From Veillonellaceae bacterium SB90 (GTDB taxonomy: Bacteria; Bacillota; Negativicutes; Selenomonadales; Selenomonadaceae), in NCBI GenBank assembly GCA_902364065.1, contig CABJCJ010000009.1, positions 26,692-90,691 on the forward strand: 64,000 nucleotides of DNA. Direction: 5' to 3'. Positions 45,145 to 53,902 of this stretch are shown here, in pieces. Numbering within the stretch: the stretch's first letter is position 1; every line of letters begins with the position of its first letter. The position numbers were made by a program, and so were the translations under genes. The notes below the pieces were generated by a model. The model was not told the DNA's origin, did no database searches, and saw only the letters and a program-made list of their open reading frames with translations.

Positions 45145-45235
45145 GGAGTGGTACTCAAGAGGCTGAAGAGGACGGTTTGCTAAATCGTTAGGCTGGGTAA
45201 CCGGTGCGGAGGTTCGAATCCTCTCCACTCCGCCA
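45145..45235 (+). tRNA. tRNA-Ser (GCU)
   Basis: 91-nt class II tRNA 3 nt after the first: acceptor GGAGTGG/CCACTCC, anticodon GCT in TTTGCTAAA, long variable arm and encoded CCA. Confidence 0.95.
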
Positions 45236-45245
45236 CTTGCAAGCA

Positions 45246-45277
45246 AAAGAGGCTTCGGAACGCGAAGCCTCTTTTTT
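45246..45277 (+). terminator. Terminator of the tRNA-Ser pair
   Basis: AAGAGGCTTC/GAAGCCTCTT 10-bp stem followed by T-run. Confidence 0.9.
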
Positions 45278-45358
45278 GTTGCGTTTGATTCAATGCTGTT
45301 TCAGCCAATCATTCCACGTTATATTTATTAAAAATACAAAATAATAATATTTGTATTT

Positions 45359-45855
45359 TTAATAAATTTCGCTGTTCACTCTTTCTCGCATCAGGCGCAG
45401 CCGGAGCTGCGACGAGCGCTCATCGAAAGGGCTACTACAGCTGGGCGCAACGCTACGCCCTCTATCCCGTCTGCGTTCACGTTCGGGAATACTCATTGTC
45501 CGCTTTCTCTTCGACCTCGGGAATCTCATAGACAAGCTCCAGATCAATCTCACCACCATGCGGGATGATGCGTACCTGCTTGAACACAGCCTCTCCAGTT
45601 CTTGTCCAGCAGTCGAAGCGTCTGCTGTGCCGTCTGTGCAGTCGGCATCTCCCGATAGTCGGGGTACTCTGCGTCAGCCTTAAGCAGACGGTCGATTTCC
45701 CCATAGCGCAACCATTTGCCATCTTCGATGAACGTCTGGCGAATCAGAAAGTTCCCGTGATTGTAGAGGTTCTTGGAACGATGGCAGAAGTTGCGCAGCA
45801 TGGCGCAAAAAGGTGAAGAAGGTTTAAGCCGGTGGTGTTCCACTCGTTTCATCAT
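45359..45855 (-). pseudogene. Decayed TnpB-type transposon gene
   Basis: Remnant of an IS200/IS605/IS607-type TnpB (RNA-guided nuclease ancestor). The first frame gives a typical N-terminus (VEHHRLKPS, SKNLYNHGNFLIRQTFIEDGKW in part, AQQTLRLLDKNWR). A second frame then gives QVRIIPHGGEIDLELVYEIPE, which normally lies about 80-100 residues later, and the end retains a NADGIEGVALRP-like C-terminus. Internal deletions and frame changes make it non-functional. The RuvC catalytic centre is missing. Confidence 0.82.
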
Positions 45856-45866
45856 CCTCTATCGCC

Positions 45867-46029
45867 TCCTTGATCTTCCGCAGTCTTCTGCTGCTGGAAT
45901 ACGGCTTCATGGAGTAGCAATGCAACAAGTTCACGATTTCAGGTCACGACCACACCTCGACACGACCGGTAATTTTGTGAGCGTTGGCCTGGAAACCTGC
46001 AAGACACGAAGAACATCTTTAGCAAACAT
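45867..46029 (-). pseudogene. Remnant of IS607-type TnpA recombinase N-terminus
   Basis: From ATG 46029 the minus strand reads MFAKDVLRVLQVSRPTLTK, matching the MerR-like helix-turn-helix that opens IS607 serine recombinases; shortly after, the frame is lost and stops follow. It lies directly upstream of the tnpB remnant in the IS607 gene order, supporting one decayed element. Short match, so moderate confidence. Confidence 0.55.
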
Positions 46030-46047
46030 ATGGGGTCCACTTCCCTT

Positions 46048-46088
46048 CTATAGATAATTAGAACATATTTTAATATGATTATCTATAG
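46048..46088. repeat. AT-rich 11-bp inverted repeat with nested palindrome
   Basis: CTATAGATAAT and ATTATCTATAG form a perfect 11-bp stem; the 19-nt centre contains the palindrome CATATTTTAATATG. It lies between the decayed element and the uxaC stop. It could be a weak terminator of uxaC, an element end or an operator; nothing decides. Confidence 0.5.
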
Positions 46089-46105
46089 ATTTGATATGGT
46101 TGATT

Positions 46106-47515
46106 TTATATCTTTACTATATGGAAGAACGATTTGATATTCTCATAGCAGACATTGCGGATGAGTGTGCCCAGTGCGTCCTGGTCAGCAGGGTAAAGCC
46201 CCTGGTTGGCAAGGTCAGCAAGGTAATCGCAGAGGATGCGGCGATAGTATTCATGGCAGGGCCAGAACATCACGCTGCGCATATCCGTGGCGAAGCCCAC
46301 GCCCGTGCCGAGGATGCCAAGGCTGGCCATCGCGGCGAACTGACGGCGGATGCCAGCAGGCGTCTGGTTGACCCACCAGGAGGGACCGAGCTGCAGATGA
46401 CCGGGCTCTGCCGCCTGGAAGGCGCCGAGGATGGCGCCGATGACAATCTCATCGGCCGGATTCATCGAGCTGATGATCATGCGCGGCAATGCTTCCTCAC
46501 GCGAAAGCAGGTCGAGGAGTTTGGCGAGGCCCTCGCCGTTGCTGCTCGAGCTGATGCAGTCGAAGCCTGCCCCTGTGCCGAGCTTGGCTTTCATGGCCTG
46601 ATTCACATCATGCAGGATGCCGTAATGAATCTGCATGACCCAGCCATGGTCGGCGTACTGTTTGCCGAGGAAACGAAGAAGAGCCGTCTGGTACTTCTCG
46701 ACCTCTTCCTGACTCGGCGCGCCCTTGCTGTGGACGACGCGGCCGACGATATCGTCGAGTTCGTACTCTTCCGCTTCCCGGTAAACGATGCGCGGGAAAC
46801 CGTGGTCAGCCGTGCGGCAGCCCATGGCATCAAAGTAATCAATACGTTTGGCCAGTGCCTCGCGCACATCCCGCATGGTCGTAATATCGACATCCGCCGT
46901 CTGCCCGAGGTCGTAGAGCATGTAATTGCCCCACTCCGGATTGGCAATGTCAAGGGCGGCATCGGGGTGCATGACCGGCAGGATCTTGACAGGATACCCC
47001 TCCTCGCGCAGCATGCGGTGCCATTTGAGCGTGTCCTCAGGGTTGTCCGCCGTGAACAGTACTTCGACATGACCATCTGCCAGCAGCGAACGCGCCGTCA
47101 CCGAACCATCCCGAATCTTCTCCTCGCAGTGCGTCCACACCTCATCCGCTGTCGCCGCACTCAGGATATACCGGCAGTCAAAGACGCGGCGCAGGATCAG
47201 GTGCACCCACGTGTAGAGCGGATTGCCCGCTGCCTTCTCAAGCGCTTCGGCAAAATACTGGAAGCGGTCGCGTGCCGTGGCCTCGCCGCCCGTGATGTAC
47301 TTTTCCGGCACACCGTTGCCGCGCATCAGCCGGCGGGCCACCGGATTATCGACCAGCGCCTCAGAAAGATTGTGATACTGCCGATTCTCCGCAATATCCC
47401 GCACAGGAATATGGGTATGGTAATCGATGATGGGGAGCTTTTCTGCATACTCGTGATACAGGTCTTCGGCAAGTTCCGAATTCAAGAGAAAATCTTCATC
47501 CATAAAGCGTTTCAT
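46106..47515 (-). CDS. uxaC: Glucuronate (uronate) isomerase
   Basis: Converts D-glucuronate to fructuronate and galacturonate to tagaturonate. The 469-aa protein has the metal motif DYHTHIP, the CRYILSAATADEVW and MRGNGVPEKYITG blocks and a C-terminal RNVCYENIKSFF, fitting full-length UxaC. ATG 47515 is 9 nt after GAGAGG; the TTG at 47524 abuts it. Other uronate genes (uxuA/B, kduI) are not in the window, so it is isolated here. Confidence 0.93.
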   Translation of the reverse strand: MKRFMDEDFLLNSELAEDLYHEYAEKLPIIDYHTHIPVRDIAENRQYHNLSEALVDNPVARRLMRGNGVPEKYITGGEATARDRFQYFAEALEKAAGNPLYTWVHLILRRVFDCRYILSAATADEVWTHCEEKIRDGSVTARSLLADGHVEVLFTADNPEDTLKWHRMLREEGYPVKILPVMHPDAALDIANPEWGNYMLYDLGQTADVDITTMRDVREALAKRIDYFDAMGCRTADHGFPRIVYREAEEYELDDIVGRVVHSKGAPSQEEVEKYQTALLRFLGKQYADHGWVMQIHYGILHDVNQAMKAKLGTGAGFDCISSSSNGEGLAKLLDLLSREEALPRMIISSMNPADEIVIGAILGAFQAAEPGHLQLGPSWWVNQTPAGIRRQFAAMASLGILGTGVGFATDMRSVMFWPCHEYYRRILCDYLADLANQGLYPADQDALGTLIRNVCYENIKSFFHIVKI

Positions 47516-47663
47516 AAAGACCAACCTCTCTTTCCTGATTGTTTATAATGAGATAATTCGCGCTGTGTTCTGCAAATACCTGCCGAAAAAGAAGAAAAAG
47601 ACTGACAATGAGACACGAACGAAAAGAGTATCGTCTCTATCGGAAAGTCATATGGCCAGCGGA

Positions 47664-47692
47664 TGAAATCCTGCGGACGAATATGGTATAAT
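47664..47692 (+). promoter_or_regulatory. Putative promoter of the TSUP gene
   Basis: A consensus -10 TATAAT (47687-47692) with a weak -35 TGAAAT (47664-47669) at 17-bp spacing, 40 nt before ATG 47733. The rest of the 218-nt gap after uxaC shows nothing clear. Confidence 0.45.
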
Positions 47693-47732
47693 GGCATTGC
47701 AATTCCTTGAAAACAAAGAAAGAAGGCAATCC

Positions 47733-48524
47733 ATGGACATCATCTTATTCCTCGTGCTGGGCGTCGGCGTCGGCGTCTTCGGCACGCTCGTCGGTATCGG
47801 CGGCGGCCTCATCTGCGTCCCGATCTTCATCCTCTGCATGTCAGAGGGCGGCATCTATCCCTACTTCCACACGGCCGGACAGATTGCGGGCACCTCGCTC
47901 GTCGTCGTCTTCGCCAATGCCCTCTCGGGCACGCTGGCCTACATCCGCCAGAAGCGCGTTTTCTTCAACGCCGCCATCCCCTTCGCGATTGCAACGCTGC
48001 CCGGCGCCATCCTCGGCTCCTACATCGTCAACCGCTTCAGTACGCCGATGCTCGATCTCTACTTCGGCATCTTCCTGCTCATCATGTCCATCATCATGTA
48101 CTGGAACTCCACGCACAAGCCGGCCACGGACCTTCTCGAGCTGCCGAAGGACTTCCAGTACAATCGCATGCTCGGTATCATCGCCAGCCTCGGCGTCGGC
48201 TTCCTCTCGAGCATCTTCGGCATCGGCGGCGGCGTTATCCACGTGCCTTTGATGATCTATCTGCTCGGCTTCCCGGTCCACGTCGCCACGGCGACCAGCC
48301 ACTTCGTGCTGGCCTGCTCCTCGGCCTTTGGCGTCGTCTCACATTATATGCTCAATCACATCGTCTGGATTCCGGCAATCTGCATCTCCATCGGCGCAGC
48401 CATCGGCGCGCAGATTGGCGCCAAGATCTCGCGCAAGACGAAGTCAAAGGTCATCCTGACGCTCCTGTCCCTGGCCATGTTTGCCCTTGGCCTGCGCCTG
48501 ATCCTACTCGGCAGCGCTCACTAA
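47733..48524 (+). CDS. TSUP-family (TauE/SafE) membrane transporter
   Basis: A 263-aa inner-membrane protein with about eight helices and the duplicated TSUP signature: GTLVGIGGGLICVP near the N-terminus and SSIFGIGGGVIHVP in the second half. Members export sulfite, sulfoacetate or other small anions; the substrate here is unknown. ATG 47733 is 6 nt after GAAGG; the longer reading frame from 47691 starts inside the -10 box. Confidence 0.9.
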   Translation: MDIILFLVLGVGVGVFGTLVGIGGGLICVPIFILCMSEGGIYPYFHTAGQIAGTSLVVVFANALSGTLAYIRQKRVFFNAAIPFAIATLPGAILGSYIVNRFSTPMLDLYFGIFLLIMSIIMYWNSTHKPATDLLELPKDFQYNRMLGIIASLGVGFLSSIFGIGGGVIHVPLMIYLLGFPVHVATATSHFVLACSSAFGVVSHYMLNHIVWIPAICISIGAAIGAQIGAKISRKTKSKVILTLLSLAMFALGLRLILLGSAH

Positions 48525-48564
48525 GCATCCACCAGAGAGAATCGCAGCAAGCAAATCGCTCAAT

Positions 48565-48604
48565 CAAAAAAGAGGCGTATGACGGCTTTCGTCATACGCC
48601 TCTT
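48565..48604. terminator. Bidirectional terminator
   Basis: Perfect 14-bp stem AAGAGGCGTATGAC/GTCATACGCCTCTT with a 7-nt loop; TTTTTTGATT follows on the minus strand. It serves the 74-aa gene and probably the convergent TSUP gene. Confidence 0.88.
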
Positions 48605-48625
48605 GCTGTCTCAGTGTCTTCTTGT

Positions 48626-48850
48626 TCAGGCAACGCCTTCTGCCTTGGCGGCAGCTTCGCCGGCATTCTTGTCGAGCCAGCGGCCTACGAGCTCGCGCTC
48701 ATCAAGCGCCTCGGCATCCTTCAGGTCATGCTGCTCGGCATAATCCTGGAACCCCGTGCATCCCATCAGGCGGGCTGCTTTCGAGAACTGCTTGACTCTG
48801 GCCGGAACAAATACGTTTTCACACCACTGGGAATAAATCTGTACTTTCAC
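48626..48850 (-). CDS. Hypothetical 74-aa protein
   Basis: Unrecognised small, mostly helical acidic protein (KVQIYSQWCENVFVPARVKQF at the start, Ala/Glu-rich end). A well-spaced GGAGAGG 7 nt before GTG 48850 and a strong terminator right after the stop support a real monocistronic gene. No membrane segment or signal peptide. Function unknown. Confidence 0.65.
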   Translation of the reverse strand: MKVQIYSQWCENVFVPARVKQFSKAARLMGCTGFQDYAEQHDLKDAEALDERELVGRWLDKNAGEAAAKAEGVA

Positions 48851-49144
48851 GATAAAACCTCTCCTCGTTACTGCATGATTACAAAATCAGTAATGGTAAA
48901 ACAAACATCCAAAACCCATCTCGATCAATCACCTGCAGCACCAGACACATCCTTGACGTGCAACCTTTCCCAACCAAAACTGCCAAACATCAAACAAACG
49001 CGACATCCGTGCAAACGAAATGTGAGTGAAATGGACTTACCTCCAACCGTCTCTCGCCCGGTTCATGCTTATTATATCCTTCCCCATCGGACACGTCAAG
49101 AGGATTACAATAAAAAATATGATAAAATAATTTTAAACTATACT
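48851..49144. other. Gene-free stretch
   Basis: 294 bases, AT-rich towards the right, between the 74-aa gene and the PHP phosphatase stop. It must hold the promoter of the 74-aa gene, but I see no convincing hexamers, repeat or RNA. Confidence 0.5.
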
Positions 49145-49993
49145 TCAATCGAACGAAACAAACGAACGTTTGCGATGAGAGAAGCGCAATGTGCCCGTAT
49201 AACCGAATTCCCTGGCATAATCGACAGCCATCTGATTGTAGTTGCCGCAGTCCTCCGGTTTATGCGCATCCGACGTCGTGATGATGGGCAGATCGTACTG
49301 TGCCGCCAGCTTCATGAAATCCGGATACGGTGAAATCTCATGGATGGGATACCGGTAATACGTGCCCGTATTGACATCGACTGCCATATTGGCCTTCTTC
49401 AACGCCTTGACCACACGCATGAGGTACGGTGTCACATCAAAATCCGGCAGATAACGGAACAGGCGGATGTTGAAGGGATGGCCGAGCACATCATAAAGGC
49501 CGGCAGCTGCGAGCTTCTCGACTTCTTCCGCATACCACTCGTAGATTCTCTCAAGCGGAATCCTGTCCCACTCCGCCTTGATTTCCGATGAATCATAGGC
49601 CCAGCCATGCAGGAAATGGACGGAGCCGATGATGTAGTCAAAGTCGTAATCCTTGAGGATATCGCGGACTGCCGCCTGATCCTGGAAGTTGCAGACCTCG
49701 ATGCCGATCTTGACGTCATGATGCTGCTGCAGCTTGTGCATGAACGCGAAATACTCGTCGAGCGTATACTTGAACTTATTCGTCTTGAGCCACTGCTGCT
49801 GGAAACTGCCGATAAAGGAATCATCGAGGATCAGATCCTGATAATACAGGGGCTTGAACTCAGGGAACGTATGGGAATGCTCGGATATGCCGATTTCCGC
49901 GAGGCCGCGCTTCCTGGCAGCCGTGAAGAACCCCTCAACCCAGTTCTCGTCATAGGAGCCCTTCTCAAAATGCATGTGGTAATCAATCCGCAT
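49145..49993 (-). CDS. PHP-family histidinol-phosphatase-like protein
   Basis: A 282-aa PHP-domain metallophosphatase with DYHMHFEKGSYD, GISEHSHTFPEF, IGIEVCNF, IGSVHFLHGW, LGHPFNIR and TTSDAHKPED, the full set of PHP metal ligands. It resembles HisK-type histidinol phosphatases, but no histidine genes are close, so the assignment is by family only. It lies immediately after the HAD phosphatase gene (stop at 49994). Confidence 0.82.
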   Translation of the reverse strand: MRIDYHMHFEKGSYDENWVEGFFTAARKRGLAEIGISEHSHTFPEFKPLYYQDLILDDSFIGSFQQQWLKTNKFKYTLDEYFAFMHKLQQHHDVKIGIEVCNFQDQAAVRDILKDYDFDYIIGSVHFLHGWAYDSSEIKAEWDRIPLERIYEWYAEEVEKLAAAGLYDVLGHPFNIRLFRYLPDFDVTPYLMRVVKALKKANMAVDVNTGTYYRYPIHEISPYPDFMKLAAQYDLPIITTSDAHKPEDCGNYNQMAVDYAREFGYTGTLRFSHRKRSFVSFD

Positions 49994-50797
49994 TTATATC
50001 AGTCCTTCCTTCATCAGGCGCTTGATACCGAGCAGCACGCCATGCTCTTCATTCGTTGCCGTCTCAAAGCGCGCCAGCTTCTTGATTTCCGGATACGCGT
50101 TGCCCATGGCAAAACTGTAGTAAACGGCCTCCATCATCTCAGCGTCATTCATGTAATCACCAAAAGCCGCGCACTCGTCCGGGCGAATCCCGAAGCGCTT
50201 CTGCACTTCCTTGACTGCTACACCCTTATTGATGCCGGGATTCATGAGATCCACCCAGTGATCACTGGCCAGCACGACCTGCAGTTTTGACTCAAACGGC
50301 TTCATGACGGGATAGATGGTCTCGGCCGCATGACCGGTAGGATCAAAAAATGACACCTTGACGGGGATATCCGGTACATCGATAAAGGACGGGATGGGCT
50401 CCGAATGCGTGTAATATTTATGGAGTTCCTCCAGGAATTCATCCGTATACTGATGCGTTAACACGTAGCCGTTCTTCATGCCGCAGAAGACGCCATAGAC
50501 ACGCTTCAATGGTTCAGCCGTCTTCAGGACCTGCTGCGCCAGCTGCTTGTCCATCGGGCATGTGAAGATTTTCTCGCCCTTGTACGTGACGACGGTGCCG
50601 TTTTCTGCAAGGAACAGGAACCGGTCCTTGTACTTCATGAAGCTGTCCTCCAGTGAATAATACTGACGGCCCGATGCCGGCGCGAACATCACACCACGCT
50701 TCTCGAGCTCCGCCACGATCTCATCAAACCCGGCCGGTACATTGCCGTGCTCGTCGAGCAGCGTGCCATCCATATCCGAAAAAATGATCTTGATCAT
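49994..50797 (-). CDS. Cof-type HAD-IIB phosphatase
   Basis: A 267-aa haloacid dehalogenase hydrolase with motif I SDMDGTLLD, motif II ASGRQYYSL, conserved Lys in GINKGVAV and motif IV FGDYMNDAEMM, plus a C2B cap. Probably dephosphorylates sugar phosphates, FMN or similar; substrate unknown. ATG 50797 follows GAGGG. Forms a two-gene unit with the PHP phosphatase. Confidence 0.9.
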   Translation of the reverse strand: MIKIIFSDMDGTLLDEHGNVPAGFDEIVAELEKRGVMFAPASGRQYYSLEDSFMKYKDRFLFLAENGTVVTYKGEKIFTCPMDKQLAQQVLKTAEPLKRVYGVFCGMKNGYVLTHQYTDEFLEELHKYYTHSEPIPSFIDVPDIPVKVSFFDPTGHAAETIYPVMKPFESKLQVVLASDHWVDLMNPGINKGVAVKEVQKRFGIRPDECAAFGDYMNDAEMMEAVYYSFAMGNAYPEIKKLARFETATNEEHGVLLGIKRLMKEGLI

Positions 50798-50928
50798 AAG
50801 GTCCCTCGCAATCTCTAAACGCCGCCTGCAGCGGTCCGTATCATACCATAAAATCACCCTCATTATAGCAGGAAATGACCGCTCTTTTCAATTCCTGCCG
50901 CATCCCCCCGATGAAGGTTGACCAGACA

Positions 50929-52296
50929 TTATTTCGCTGCTGTGCGCGAGCGCCGGGCAACGGACGGCAGGATGCCGATGACACAGAGAACCGTGAAAAC
51001 GATGAAGGAAATCTCGATATTGCGCACGAGTTCTGCACCAGGTGTCAGGAGGCTCCAATCGAGCGACAGGATCATCGTCACGATGGCCACCGAGACGACC
51101 TGCCCGACGAGGCGGACCGTGCCGAGCATGGAGGTGGCAAGGCTGTACTGAGGCTTCGGCACGGCCCCCATGATGGCATTGTTGTTCGGTGCGGCAAAGA
51201 AGGCAAAGCCGATACCGATGACGACGACGACAGGCACGACCAGCCAGAGAGACTGCAGATGGACGGCCAATACCAGCCCCAAGATGCCAAAAGCCGTGAT
51301 GGCCATGCCAAGCGTCGCGATCTGCGTCGGCGCATGGCGGTCGGAGAGTTTTCCGGCTACAGGAGAAAGCATGGCCATGACGATTGGCTGGATCAGCATC
51401 ATGAGACCTGTTTCCCGCGAAGTCAGATTAAGGACCGACTGCAGATAGATGGACAGCAGGAAGCTGATGGCAAACGTCGCACTGTAATTGATCATGGCCG
51501 TGAGATTTGACAGCGAGAATTCGCGGTTCTCCACGAAGATATGGACGGGCACGATGGGGTCCTGCGTCTTCCGCTCATGACGGACGAAAACCACGAGCAG
51601 CAGCAAACCGCCCGCCAGAGCCGCCCAGCCCCACGAAAGTTCCACGAGCTCTGAAAGGCCGAACATCGCGAGGATCATGGCCAGGCCGTAGAGCACGCCC
51701 CCCGAACCATCACCTCCCGATACATTCGTTTCGCGCCATTCCTGATGCAGATAGCGCATCGTCGTCACGACACAGGCCAGGCACGCCAGCGTGATGAAGA
51801 CGAAGATGCTCTGCCAGCCCGCGTAGTAATTGAGCAGGCCGCCGAGCACCGGGCCGCAGGCCAGGCCGACATAGACCATCGAAACCATCCAGCCGAGTGC
51901 CTGTCCGCGCTGCTCCTTCGGAAAACTCAGCGCCACGATCGACATGTTCGTCGCGTAGAGCATCGATGCCGCCACGCCCTGCAGGGCCCGGGCCGCCAGC
52001 AGCAGCGACATGTTGGGCGTCACGATGCAGAGCGCAGATGACACGGTAAAAAGAATCGTCCCCCAGAAGAAAATGCGCCGCTTGCCGAGGCGGTCCGCCA
52101 GCTTGCCCATCGGCAGCAGGCAGACGATCGAGGCCAGCAGGAATATCTCCAGGACCCAGCCGAGCTCATTGGGAGAGGCCCCGTAATCCCGCCCGATATC
52201 CGGCAGCGAGAGCGTCAGTGCGCTGCTCGTGAATGGCGTCAGGAACGACGACATCATCATGATCAAAAGGATCTTATTGCGATTGTTCAAAGTCAT
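50929..52296 (-). CDS. MFS multidrug-type transporter (EmrB/QacA group)
   Basis: A 455-aa major facilitator with about 14 helices, the motif A loop GKLADRLGKRRIF and motif C-like GLACGPVLGGLL. Likely exports drugs or metabolites by proton antiport. ATG 52296 lies 6 nt after AGGTGA; ATG 52314 has no site. No regulator is next to it. The 275-nt gap upstream carries no further gene that I can see. Confidence 0.88.
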   Translation of the reverse strand: MTLNNRNKILLIMMMSSFLTPFTSSALTLSLPDIGRDYGASPNELGWVLEIFLLASIVCLLPMGKLADRLGKRRIFFWGTILFTVSSALCIVTPNMSLLLAARALQGVAASMLYATNMSIVALSFPKEQRGQALGWMVSMVYVGLACGPVLGGLLNYYAGWQSIFVFITLACLACVVTTMRYLHQEWRETNVSGGDGSGGVLYGLAMILAMFGLSELVELSWGWAALAGGLLLLVVFVRHERKTQDPIVPVHIFVENREFSLSNLTAMINYSATFAISFLLSIYLQSVLNLTSRETGLMMLIQPIVMAMLSPVAGKLSDRHAPTQIATLGMAITAFGILGLVLAVHLQSLWLVVPVVVVIGIGFAFFAAPNNNAIMGAVPKPQYSLATSMLGTVRLVGQVVSVAIVTMILSLDWSLLTPGAELVRNIEISFIVFTVLCVIGILPSVARRSRTAAK

Positions 52297-52571
52297 AAAT
52301 TCACCTAAATTCATATAAAAATATAAAACAACAGACTCACGCGGCTTATTTTACGCACAGAATCTAAAAAACACATTACAGTTACTCCCCTCGCGGCCGC
52401 CCTGCGGCAGGGAATCTGCATCCTTCTTCCTCTGCGCCGTTATAAGCCAGCCCTCCCAGAATAACCACCAATTTTCAGATAAAATTTAGCGAACATACAC
52501 AACATTTTCATCATTCTCCGCTATCATTGATGATAGAAACAACTCAGACATACGCTAAGAAGGTGACAGCG

Positions 52572-52802
52572 ATGAAAAAGAATTTTTACCTCGATATCCT
52601 GTTGATCATCTGCATCCTGGTATGCGGCATCACAGGCATTGTTCTCGATTTCCATCTCTTCGGCGGCATGGGCCGCGCGGGCAAGGAACTCTTCTCGAAT
52701 ATCCACACCTGGTCCGGCTACATCATGCTCGCCGCCATCGTTCTTCACCTCGCCTGGCACTGGAAGTGGCTCAAAGCCGCTGCACGCCAGCTTGGAAAAT
52801 AA
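52572..52802 (+). CDS. DUF4405 small membrane protein
   Basis: A 76-aa protein with two membrane helices (LDILLIICILVCGITGIVL and GYIMLAAIVLHLAWHW) and several histidines (DFHLFGG, IHTWSG, LHLAWHW) arranged as in cytochrome b-like DUF4405 proteins, so heme binding is possible. ATG 52572 follows AAGGTG. It is convergent with the heme-synthesis gene ahbD, with a shared terminator between. Confidence 0.78.
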   Translation: MKKNFYLDILLIICILVCGITGIVLDFHLFGGMGRAGKELFSNIHTWSGYIMLAAIVLHLAWHWKWLKAAARQLGK

Positions 52803-52828
52803 TCCCTCTCTCATCCCCCCCATTTCCC

Positions 52829-52892
52829 AAAAGAAACGGTCTGTTCGCCGGAAGTCCCTGCAGGCTTCCCGGTGAACAGACCGTTTCTTTTT
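52829..52892. terminator. Bidirectional terminator, DUF4405 gene / ahbD
   Basis: Long hairpin: AAAGAAACGGTCTGTTC pairs with GAACAGACCGTTTCTTT, with an inner GGAAG/CTTCC stem, flanked by A and T runs. Lies between convergent stops. Confidence 0.9.
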
Positions 52893-52903
52893 CGGTATGC
52901 AGC

Positions 52904-53902
52904 TTATTCGCCGCGGCGTCCGTGATAGAGGCACCAGGGCTCTTCGCTCATGTAGTCGCCGCCGTGATAGTAGGCAGCGCGCGCGCGGCAGCCGCCGCAG
53001 GCGCCCTTGTAGTTGCAGGAGCCGCAGCCGCCGCTGTAGTCAAGCGTGCGCAGCTTCTGCAGGACCTCATTTTTAGCCCAGATCTCGTCAAACGGCGTCT
53101 CGCGCACATCGCCGAGCTCCATGTTGAGGTAGGCGCACGGCTGTACCTTGCCGCGCGGGCTGATGATGCAGTACGAAAGACCGGCAAGGCAGCCGCGGTG
53201 GAAGCGCGTTTTGTAGCCGAGCTGATCAGCGATGCGCAGGAACTGCGGCGCACACGTCGGCTTGAGCTCGATGTCGACTTCCTGCTGCTTCTTCATGATG
53301 CGCGTCAGGACATCTTCGTACTGCTCGGCACGCAGCGACTCCTCCTCGATGGTCTTGGCGCGGCCTGTCGGCACGAGGAAGAAGAAATGATGTGCCTTGG
53401 CTCCGATCTCAACGGCAAAATCCGTCATGGCCTCGAGCTCCTGCTGATTCCAGTCCATGACCGTCGTGTGGATCTGGAATGGCAGGCCAACGGCCGCACA
53501 GTTCTTCATGCCCTGCACGGCACCTTCCCAGCCGCCCGGGAAACTGCGGAACTTGTCATGCTTCTTTGGGTCAAGCGAATCGAGCGAGATGCCCATCGCG
53601 CGCGCACCAGCCTCTTTGAGCTTCTTCGCCATATCGAGCGTGATGAGCGTGCCGTTCGTGCCAAAGACCGGGATCATGTGAAGGTCCGCCGCACATTTGA
53701 CGAGCTCGAGGATATCCGGGCGCATCAGGGGCTCACCGCCCGAGAAGATCATGATCTTGAAGCCGGCCTTCGCGATCTCGTGCAGCAGCTTCTTGCCTTC
53801 CTCGGTGCTCAGTTCCTCCTCGGCCTTGCAGCCCGCATCACGGTAGCAGTGCGCGCAGTACATGTTGCAGGCATTCGTCGTATTCCAGGAAATGATCTTC
53901 AT
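52904..53902 (-). CDS. ahbD: Radical SAM heme synthase-type protein AhbD/NirJ2
   Basis: A 332-aa radical SAM/SPASM protein of the NirJ2 family, which in the siroheme-dependent route decarboxylates Fe-coproporphyrin III to heme b (family knowledge). It has the SAM cluster motif CNMYCAHC, SGGEPLMRPD, and C-terminal auxiliary-cluster cysteines (CGSCNYKGACGGCRA). Its ATG overlaps the ahbC stop (ATGA). AhbA/B are not in the window. Alternative: a peptide-modifying SPASM enzyme, but pairing with NirJ1 makes heme synthesis more likely. Confidence 0.85.
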   Translation of the reverse strand: MKIISWNTTNACNMYCAHCYRDAGCKAEEELSTEEGKKLLHEIAKAGFKIMIFSGGEPLMRPDILELVKCAADLHMIPVFGTNGTLITLDMAKKLKEAGARAMGISLDSLDPKKHDKFRSFPGGWEGAVQGMKNCAAVGLPFQIHTTVMDWNQQELEAMTDFAVEIGAKAHHFFFLVPTGRAKTIEEESLRAEQYEDVLTRIMKKQQEVDIELKPTCAPQFLRIADQLGYKTRFHRGCLAGLSYCIISPRGKVQPCAYLNMELGDVRETPFDEIWAKNEVLQKLRTLDYSGGCGSCNYKGACGGCRARAAYYHGGDYMSEEPWCLYHGRRGE

